Positions 58,212-64,000 of a stretch of DNA of 64,000 bases are shown one piece after another (position 1 is the first letter of the stretch; the number at the start of each line of letters is the position of its first letter). Source of the stretch: Xanthobacteraceae bacterium (GTDB taxonomy: Bacteria; Pseudomonadota; Alphaproteobacteria; Rhizobiales; Xanthobacteraceae); the NCBI GenBank assembly GCA_024508855.1, contig JANINJ010000042.1, forward strand, positions 1 to 64,000, given 5' to 3'. The position numbers and the translations under genes were made by a program. The notes beneath the pieces were generated by a model. The model saw only the letters and a list, made by a program, of their open reading frames with translations. It did no database searches and was not told the origin of the DNA.

Positions 58212-60395
58212 ATGCCCCGCGACAACGACAAAAACAACGCCCCACCGCGCGGCCGGCGTGACAGACAGACCGGCGGCAAGGGCCGCAGCGGCGCGCCGCG
58301 CGGGCCCGACAAGAAATTCGCCAAGCGCGCAGCCGGCGGCAAGCCGGACGGCGAACGGCGCGCCTATGCCGGCAAGTCCGACGGCGCCAAATCCTTCGGC
58401 AAGAAACCCTATGCCGGCAAGCGCGACGGGGACGCCCCGCGCCGCGATTACGGGGATGCCCCGCGACGTGACTATGGGGACGCTCCGCGTCCGGCGCGCT
58501 TCAACCGTGACGATCGACCCGCCCGCAGCGGCGACCGGCCGGATCGTGGGCCGCGGAAGGATTTTCGGCCGCGCGAGGATCGTGGCGGCGAGAAGCGCTC
58601 CTACACGCCGCGCGGCGAGCGCCCGGCCTACGCTAAACGGGACGATCGCGCACCGCGCGGAGATCGTGGCGATGCCCGCCCGGCTGGACGGTTCGCGGAC
58701 AAGAAATTCGGTGACAAGAAATTCGGCGAGAAGCGGCCCTATACGCCGCGCGGCGAAGGCTTTCGCAAGGATGGACCGCGCAAGGAGTTCGGCGGGCGGG
58801 ACGGCGACCGTCCGCAACGCGAAAGGCCCTATGGCGACCGTCCGCAAGGCGAGCGAAAATTTTCGCGCGGCGCGCCGGATCGCGGCCCGCGAAGGGAATT
58901 CGGTGATCGCCCGGATCGGGGCGCAGAGAAGCCGTGGCAGAAGCGCGACGCAGGTGCGCGCGATTCACGCCCGCCGCGCGACGGCGCCCGCAAATTCGAC
59001 AAGCCGCGCTTCGACCGTTCACGTGACGGAGGCGACGAACGTCCGCGTTTCTCGCGCTCCCGCGACGACCGTCCGGATCGTGGCGCACGGAGCTTCGACA
59101 AGCCGAAGTTCGACCGTCCGCGGGGCGACCGACCCAAATTCGATCGTCCGCGGGAAGATCGCGAGGATCGCCCGAAGTTCAGCCGCCCGCGCGAAGCCCG
59201 ATCGGAGACACGATCGGAGACCTGGCAGGAACATCCGCGCAGCGAACGCCGCGACGATCGGTTTTCTGACCGGCCGCGCCGCGACAACGAGGACGACAGC
59301 AAGATCTTTGCCAAGCGCCCGGCGTTCGGCGGCCGTGGGGCCTATCGCGAGCGCGCGCTCAATCCCGACAAGCGGATGTCGCGGCCGGAGCCGCGCCCGA
59401 AGAAAGCCGGCGAGCGTATTGCCAAGCTGATGTCGCGCGCGGGCCTCGCCTCGCGGCGCGATGCCGAGGAATGGGTGACGCAGGGCCGCGTCACCGTCAA
59501 CGGCCGCGTCATCAATTCGCCGGCGCTCGACGTGACCGAGAACGATGTGGTGATGGTGGACGGCAAGCCGTTGCCGGAGCGCGAGCGCACGCGGCTGTTC
59601 ATGTATCACAAGCCGCGCGGGCTGATGACCACGCATTCCGACCCGGAAGGGCGGCCGACGGTGTTCGATCATCTGCCGGAAGGCCTGCCGCGCCTCATCA
59701 GCGTCGGCCGGCTCGATTTCAACACCGAAGGCCTGCTGCTACTGACCAATGACGGTGGCTTGGCGCGCGTGCTGGAATTGCCGGACACCGGCTGGCTGCG
59801 GCGCTATCGCGTCCGCGCGCACGGCACCGTGACGCAGGCGCAACTCGACACGCTGCGCGACGGCGTCGAAGTCGACGGCGTCAAGTACGGCCCGATCGAA
59901 GCGACACTGGAGCACGACAGCAGCGCCAACGTCTGGATCGTGATCGCGATCCGCGAGGGCAAGAACCGCGAGGTGCGCAACATCCTCGGTCATCTCGGCC
60001 TCGAGGTGAACCGCCTGATCCGCGTCTCCTATGGCCCGTTCCAGTTGGGCGAGATCGCCGAAGGCGAAGTCGACGAGGTCAAGACCCGCGTGCTGCGTGA
60101 GCAGCTCGGCGACAAGATCGCGGCGCTGGCCGGCGCGGAGTTCGCGCGCACAGTCGAACTGGATGCAGGTCCGAAACTCGGCCGTGATGGCACGCCGTTG
60201 CGCCCGAAGAAAAGCAAGGAACGGCCGAAGCGTTCCAAGATCGAGGATCGCAAGGGCCGCAGCGTCGTCGTGCAACGCACCGGCAGCGATGAGGCCCGTG
60301 CACGCAACGAGGCCGAGGCCAGCGGTTTCGGCCCGCCGCGCCGCCCCAAGCGCGGCTATCACGGCAAGCGCGATCTCAAGCCGCGGGATGAGTAA
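58212..60395 (+). CDS. RsuA/RluB-family pseudouridine synthase with long charged N-terminal extension
   Basis: Makes pseudouridine in rRNA, probably the 23S site of RluB. The 727-residue product is far longer than usual (about 290-400). Residues 1 to about 390 are Arg/Asp/Gly/Lys/Pro-rich and disordered, with short repeats such as RRDYGDAPRRDYGDAP, KKFGDKKFGEK and RPKFDRPR. An S4 domain follows (GERIAKLMSRAGLASRRDAEEW, about 400-450), then a catalytic domain with GRLDFNTEGLLLLTNDGG, where Asp502 is the expected nucleophile. The C-terminus is again basic. The start is ATG 58212. The extension likely binds RNA or condenses, but this is inference. Confidence 0.88.
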   Translation: MPRDNDKNNAPPRGRRDRQTGGKGRSGAPRGPDKKFAKRAAGGKPDGERRAYAGKSDGAKSFGKKPYAGKRDGDAPRRDYGDAPRRDYGDAPRPARFNRDDRPARSGDRPDRGPRKDFRPREDRGGEKRSYTPRGERPAYAKRDDRAPRGDRGDARPAGRFADKKFGDKKFGEKRPYTPRGEGFRKDGPRKEFGGRDGDRPQRERPYGDRPQGERKFSRGAPDRGPRREFGDRPDRGAEKPWQKRDAGARDSRPPRDGARKFDKPRFDRSRDGGDERPRFSRSRDDRPDRGARSFDKPKFDRPRGDRPKFDRPREDREDRPKFSRPREARSETRSETWQEHPRSERRDDRFSDRPRRDNEDDSKIFAKRPAFGGRGAYRERALNPDKRMSRPEPRPKKAGERIAKLMSRAGLASRRDAEEWVTQGRVTVNGRVINSPALDVTENDVVMVDGKPLPERERTRLFMYHKPRGLMTTHSDPEGRPTVFDHLPEGLPRLISVGRLDFNTEGLLLLTNDGGLARVLELPDTGWLRRYRVRAHGTVTQAQLDTLRDGVEVDGVKYGPIEATLEHDSSANVWIVIAIREGKNREVRNILGHLGLEVNRLIRVSYGPFQLGEIAEGEVDEVKTRVLREQLGDKIAALAGAEFARTVELDAGPKLGRDGTPLRPKKSKERPKRSKIEDRKGRSVVVQRTGSDEARARNEAEASGFGPPRRPKRGYHGKRDLKPRDE

Positions 60396-60430
60396 ACGGG
60401 TCGCAATGAAAATGCTCCGTCCGATCATTC

Positions 60431-60519
60431 CGTCATGGCCGGGCTTGTCCCGGCCATCCACGTCTTTCTTGCTGCAAGACAGTAAGGACGTGGATGCCCG
60501 GCATAAAGCCGGGCATGAC
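60431..60519. repeat. Palindromic repeat, CGTCATG family, copy 3
   Basis: CGTCATGGCCGGGCTTGTCCCGGCCATCCACGTC... closed by GGACGTGGATGCCCGGC...GCCGGGCATGACA. One terminal base departs from the perfect palindrome. It lies between the RluB-like gene and rsmD. Confidence 0.75.
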
Positions 60520-60545
60520 AAAATTACAGTTGGCGGTGCGTTCTG

Positions 60546-61106
60546 ATGCGTGTCGTTGGCGGCCGGCTGAAGGGGCGCAACATCGCCGCGCCGTCGTCGC
60601 GCGATATTCGTCCGACGGCGGATCGGCTGCGCGAGTCGGTGTTCAACATTCTGCTCCATGCCTATGACGATCCGATCGAGGGCGCGCGCGTGCTCGATCT
60701 GTTTGCCGGCACTGGCGCGCTCGGCATCGAGGCGGTGTCGCGCGGCGCGGCTTTCACGCTGTTCGTCGACAACGGCGCCGAGGCGCGGGCGCTGTTGCGC
60801 AACAATGTCGAGGCGCTGGGGCTTGGCGGCGTGACAAAAGTCTATCGCCGCGATGCGACGAATCTCGGCCCCGCGCATCCGGTCGAGCCGTTCGCGCTGG
60901 TGTTTCTCGATCCGCCTTACGGCAGGGGCCTCGCTGAAAAGGCGCTGGCCTCGCTGCACAGCGGCGGATGGCTGACGCCGGGTGCGTTGCTGGTGGTCGA
61001 GGAAGCGAAAGCCGCAAACGTTGCCGCGCCGGAGGGTTTCGATGAACTTGAACGCCGCGCTTACGACGACACCGAGTTCGTGTTTCTTCGCGCAACAGCA
61101 TCATAA
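60546..61106 (+). CDS. rsmD: RsmD, 16S rRNA m2G966 methyltransferase
   Basis: Methylates N2 of G966 in 16S rRNA. The 186-residue protein starts MRVVGGRLKGRNIAAPSSRDIRPTADRLRES and has the SAM-binding motif VLDLFAGTGALGIEAVSRGA and catalytic-site LVFLDPPYGRGL. Two synthetic steps of rRNA modification (the RluB-like enzyme and RsmD) are next to each other, with only a repeat between. Confidence 0.95.
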   Translation: MRVVGGRLKGRNIAAPSSRDIRPTADRLRESVFNILLHAYDDPIEGARVLDLFAGTGALGIEAVSRGAAFTLFVDNGAEARALLRNNVEALGLGGVTKVYRRDATNLGPAHPVEPFALVFLDPPYGRGLAEKALASLHSGGWLTPGALLVVEEAKAANVAAPEGFDELERRAYDDTEFVFLRATAS

Positions 61107-61135
61107 CGACGAAGCAAAACAGGGAGAGAAGCAAG

Positions 61136-61531
61136 ATGGCCGACGCAAAGCCGCAAATTACCTGGGATCACGTTCATATCCGCACGCCAGATCCCGAAGC
61201 CACCGCGCAGTGGTTCGCCGAGATGCTCGGCGGTGAAATCGTCCGCACGCCGGCACGGCTCGATGTGAAGCTCGGCGGCGCCAGTATTTTCCTCGCGCCG
61301 GTGACGGCCGGCGATGGCGTCAACGCGCCGCCGGTGACGCCCTATCAGGGGCTCGATCACTTCGGGCTCGCGGTGAAGGATATCGACGACGTCGCGGCGC
61401 AACTGAAGGCCAAGGGCGTCGAGTTCACGCAAGATGTTCACGACATCCGCCCCGGGGTGCGCATCTGTTTCATCCGCGGGCCGCAGGGCATTTCCATCGA
61501 GTTGCTGGAGCGCGACGCGAAGTACAAGTGA
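61136..61531 (+). CDS. VOC (glyoxalase/bleomycin-resistance) family protein
   Basis: A 131-residue single-domain VOC protein. The two betaalphabetabetabeta modules are visible: HVHIRTPDPEATAQWFAEMLGGEIV...LGGASIFLAP and GLDHFGLAVKDIDDVAAQLKAKGVEF...CFIRGPQGISIELLERD. His and Glu positions that bind metal in glyoxalase-type members are present (HVHIR, LDHFG, IELLE). Substrate is unknown. The start is ATG 61136, 29 bases after rsmD. Confidence 0.85.
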   Translation: MADAKPQITWDHVHIRTPDPEATAQWFAEMLGGEIVRTPARLDVKLGGASIFLAPVTAGDGVNAPPVTPYQGLDHFGLAVKDIDDVAAQLKAKGVEFTQDVHDIRPGVRICFIRGPQGISIELLERDAKYK

Positions 61532-61557
61532 GCGTGAAGGTGTCCGCAGTTATTACC

Positions 61558-61644
61558 CGTCATGGCCGGGCTTGTCCCGGGCATCCACGTCTTTGAAGAC
61601 GTAGCTTTAAGACGTGGATGCCCGGCACAAGGCCAGGCATGACG
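61558..61644. repeat. Palindromic repeat, CGTCATG family, copy 4
   Basis: CGTCATGGCCGGGCTTGTCCCGGGCATCCACGTC, spacer, then GACGTGGATGCCCGGCACAAGGCCAGGCATGACG. It lies between the convergent VOC and mutL genes. Small mismatches in the inner hairpins show decay relative to copies 1-3. Confidence 0.75.
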
Positions 61645-61670
61645 AGAATTCTGGTGTTTGCCGCAACGCC

Positions 61671-63479
61671 TCACCGCCGCCCGAACAGCTTCTCGATATC
61701 CGACAGCTTTAGTTCGACATAGGTCGGGCGGCCGTGGTTGCACTGACCGGAATTCGGCGTGTCTTCCATCTCGCGCAATAGCGCGTTCATTTCCTCGGGC
61801 TTGAGGATGCGGCCCGCGCGCACCGAGCCATGGCAAGCCATGGTGGCAGCGACATGCAGCAGCCGCCGCTCCAGCGGCAGCGCCTCGTCCCATTCGGCCA
61901 TATGTTCGGCGAGATCGCGCAGCAGCGCGGCGGCGTTGGTCTTGCCGAGCAGCGACGGCGTTTCGCGCACTGCGACCGCGCCTGGACCGAAGGATTCGAT
62001 CGCCAGCCCGAACGTCTCCAGCTCGGCGGCGCGTGCGATCAGCTTCTCCACGGTGGCTTCGTCGAGTTCGACGATCTCGGGGATCAGCAGGATCTGCCGC
62101 TGCACGCCGTTTTGCGCCAGCGACGCCTTCAGGCGTTCGTAGACGATGCGTTCATGCGCGGCATGCTGATCCACCACGACGAGGCCGTCGCGGGTCTGCG
62201 AGACGATATAGGTCTCGTGGATCTGCGTGCGCGCGGCGCCGAGCGGACGGTCGAGCAGGTCCGGCGCCGGTGCGGATTCGAAACGCACATCGGCGGTCGG
62301 CATGCCGACGTCGAACGCCGATTGATCGCGCTCGGCAAAGGCGGTCGCCGCCGAGCCGTACGACGGCGCGGTGCTTGCAGGATAGGCCGGCGAGCGCCGC
62401 CAGTCCCAGTTGCCCGGTCGCGGCGAGAAGGCCGGGCGGAACGACGAGATCACTGCGCCGTCGACATTCGCGGCAGTGCGCCGGCCTTCGCGCGCCAGAC
62501 CGTCCTTGAGCGCATGGACGATCAGCGCGCGTACAAGGCCGGCATTGCGGAAACGCACTTCCGTCTTGGCAGGATGCACGTTGGCGTCGACCTCCTGCGG
62601 ATCGAGCGTCACGAACAGCGCCACGATGGGATGGCGGTCGCGCGGCAGATAGTCCGAGTAGGCGGCGCGCACCGCGCCGAGGATCAGCTTGTCGCGCACC
62701 GGACGGCCGTTGACGAACAGATATTGTCCGAGCGCATTGGCGCGCGTCAGCGACGGCGCGGCGGCGAAGCCTTCGACGACGACGCCCTCGCGTTCGCTGC
62801 GCACATCGATCGCGGCGTTGCGAAAATCCGCGCCGAGAATGTCGCCGAGCCGCGCCAGCCGTCCGGGCGCGCCGGGCAGTGCCGCCGCCCAGGTCACCGG
62901 CGCGCGTTCCTCGCCGGCCAGTGTGAACGCAACGTCGGGCCGCGCCATCGCGAGGCGGCGCACCACCTCGCGGATCGCCTCCGCTTCGGTGCGATCGGTC
63001 TTGAGGAATTTCAGCCGCGCCGGGGTCGCGTAAAACAGGTCGCTGACTTCGACACGGGTGCCTTGCGTCAGCGCGGCAGGAACGATGGCGGACTTGGCGC
63101 CGCCTTCGACGCTGAGCGACCATGCATGCGGTTCGCTGGCGTGGCGGGTGGTGATGCCGAGCTTCGCCACCGCGCCGATCGAGGGCAGCGCTTCGCCGCG
63201 AAACCCCAGCGTGCGGATCCGCAGCAGGTCCTCGTCGTCGAGTTTCGAGGTGGCGTGGCGATCCGCCGCCAGCGCGAGGTCGGCGTGGGTCATGCCGCCG
63301 CCATTGTCGGTGATTCCGATGCGCCGCCGTCCGCCGCCGTCGGTGAAGATGTCGATGCGGCTGGCGCCGGCATCGATGGCGTTCTCCACCAGTTCCTTGA
63401 CCACGCTGGCCGGCCGCTCCACCACCTCGCCGGCGGCGATGCGGTTGACGACGGTTTCTGGCAGTTGGCGGACGGGCAT
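61671..63479 (-). CDS. mutL: MutL, DNA mismatch repair protein with endonuclease motif
   Basis: Links mismatch recognition to strand removal. The 602-residue protein has an N-terminal GHKL ATPase (VVKELVENAIDAGAS, ITDNGGGM, LGFRGEALPSI), a linker, and a C-terminal domain with the metal-binding endonuclease motif DQHA-x2-E-x4-E (DQHAAHERIVYE) and late ACHGSVRAG and CNHGRPTY motifs. It should therefore nick DNA itself, unlike E. coli MutL. I set the start at ATG 63479 (MPVRQLPETVV); an extension to 63533 lacks conservation. Confidence 0.96.
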   Translation of the reverse strand: MPVRQLPETVVNRIAAGEVVERPASVVKELVENAIDAGASRIDIFTDGGGRRRIGITDNGGGMTHADLALAADRHATSKLDDEDLLRIRTLGFRGEALPSIGAVAKLGITTRHASEPHAWSLSVEGGAKSAIVPAALTQGTRVEVSDLFYATPARLKFLKTDRTEAEAIREVVRRLAMARPDVAFTLAGEERAPVTWAAALPGAPGRLARLGDILGADFRNAAIDVRSEREGVVVEGFAAAPSLTRANALGQYLFVNGRPVRDKLILGAVRAAYSDYLPRDRHPIVALFVTLDPQEVDANVHPAKTEVRFRNAGLVRALIVHALKDGLAREGRRTAANVDGAVISSFRPAFSPRPGNWDWRRSPAYPASTAPSYGSAATAFAERDQSAFDVGMPTADVRFESAPAPDLLDRPLGAARTQIHETYIVSQTRDGLVVVDQHAAHERIVYERLKASLAQNGVQRQILLIPEIVELDEATVEKLIARAAELETFGLAIESFGPGAVAVRETPSLLGKTNAAALLRDLAEHMAEWDEALPLERRLLHVAATMACHGSVRAGRILKPEEMNALLREMEDTPNSGQCNHGRPTYVELKLSDIEKLFGRR

Positions 63480-63739
63480 GCGCGGTCGGTTCCGGATACG
63501 ATTCGAAAGCCCGGGCATTCTAGAGGCTGCCACGCCAATTGCATGCAGCTAATCCGGACCGGGTCCTCAATCGAAGCCGGAACCTGGGAATATCCTGTTG
63601 AAGCGCTGGGATTCGCACGGCGGCGACCGCCTGCGGACGGTGGGAAATTTAATCCGACACGGTTCGCGAGGAACCGTTGTGAGCGCCGGTCAGCCGGTAT
63701 ATCGTTTAGAAAAGCTATAAAGAGACTGGAGGAAACGCC

Positions 63740-64000
63740 ATGTGCAGCCTGTTCGCTCACCAGCCTCAGCGCGACTACGAATCGCAGACGCGCTCGCTCC
63801 GCATCGGAGGGCACTGCACCTCGATCCGGCTGGAGATGTCGTTCTGGGATACGCTGGAAGAGATCGCCGCCAAGGAGGAGATGACGCTCGCGAAATTCCT
63901 CGGCAAGCTCTACCAGGAAGTGCTCGACCATCATGGCGAGGTCAACAACTTCGCGTCGCTGCTGCGCTGCTCGTGCCTGATCTACCGGTCGCGCGCCGCT
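63740..64000 (+). CDS. Ribbon-helix-helix domain protein, cut off by the window edge
   Basis: Starts at ATG 63740 with GGAGG seven bases upstream and runs open to the last base, so the C-terminus is outside the window (87 codons seen). The sequence fits the RHH_4 type: TRSLRIGGHCTSIRLEMSFWDTLEEIAAKEEMTLAKFLGKLYQEVLDHH...NNFASLLRCSCL. Such proteins are small DNA-binding or putative regulatory proteins common in alphaproteobacteria. No toxin partner is visible on this side. Confidence 0.82.
   Translation, partial: MCSLFAHQPQRDYESQTRSLRIGGHCTSIRLEMSFWDTLEEIAAKEEMTLAKFLGKLYQEVLDHHGEVNNFASLLRCSCLIYRSRAA

Noticed and set aside
63740-64000. Antitoxin of a toxin-antitoxin pair
   Set aside because: The ribbon-helix-helix type is the stand-alone alphaproteobacterial form and no toxin gene is visible; the gene is cut by the window edge, so a partner beyond it cannot be excluded.

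Overview
The window is a gene-dense, high-GC chromosomal segment of an alphaproteobacterium. It most resembles the Bradyrhizobium / Rhodopseudomonas / Afipia group (Nitrobacteraceae). The reasons are gene content and order (tolQRAB-pal-cpoB-tilS-ftsH, hisZ-hisG, waaA-lpxK with DUF374 and DUF4170 genes), small families typical of the group (DUF6101, DUF2093, DUF2076), a fluoroacetate-dehalogenase homologue that matches my memory of the Rhodopseudomonas palustris enzyme at its catalytic residues, and palindromic intergenic repeats of the kind seen in these genomes. I see no rRNA, tRNA, CRISPR array, insertion sequence or prophage. It reads as ordinary core chromosome with a few accessory genes.

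Layout. 0.4-9.4 kb: Tol-Pal envelope machinery (tolQ, tolR, tolA, tolB, pal, cpoB). It is split between tolB and pal by a GGDEF-EAL cyclic-di-GMP enzyme and an N-acyl amino acid synthase-like protein. 9.6-12.8 kb: tilS and ftsH. 13-15.4 kb: AzlCD amino-acid exporter, a TetR regulator and a cytochrome c. 15.6-19.7 kb: glcDEF glycolate oxidase. 19.8-25.9 kb: a histone H1-like protein, a TorF-type porin, a BacA-like ABC exporter, a lactate permease and a small secreted META-like protein. 25.9-31 kb: a carotenoid-desaturase-like flavoprotein, an unknown secreted protein, and groES-groEL with a CIRCE-like operator. 31-36 kb: lipoprotein, MFS carrier, CheZ, L,D-transpeptidase, DUF2076 protein. 35.9-41 kb: a polyprenyl-phosphate glycosyltransferase with a ChbG/HpnK deacetylase, hisZ-hisG and rsmE. 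41-50 kb: a secreted repeat protein, ubiA, a DUF6101 protein, and a tightly overlapped run pmbA, cysQ-like, DUF4170, DUF374, waaA, lpxK. 50-64 kb: a degenerate dienelactone-hydrolase relative, a multi-domain haem/cupredoxin/copper nitrite reductase, xseA, purD, haloacetate dehalogenase, tadA, an RluB-type pseudouridine synthase with a very long disordered N-terminus, rsmD, a VOC protein, mutL and the start of a ribbon-helix-helix gene.

How it fits together. Much of the window concerns the cell envelope: Tol-Pal, lipid A/Kdo synthesis, L,D-transpeptidase, porin, and a lipid-linked sugar transferase with its deacetylase. Further groups serve small organic acids (glycolate oxidase, lactate permease, haloacetate dehalogenase), anaerobic nitrite respiration (the NirK fusion) and RNA modification (tilS, rsmE, tadA, rluB, rsmD). 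The most unusual observations are the NirK domain chain, the signalling-gene insertion within the tol-pal locus, the roughly 390-residue charged extension of the pseudouridine synthase, a hydrolase that has lost its nucleophile, and a palindromic repeat family confined to the last third of the window.
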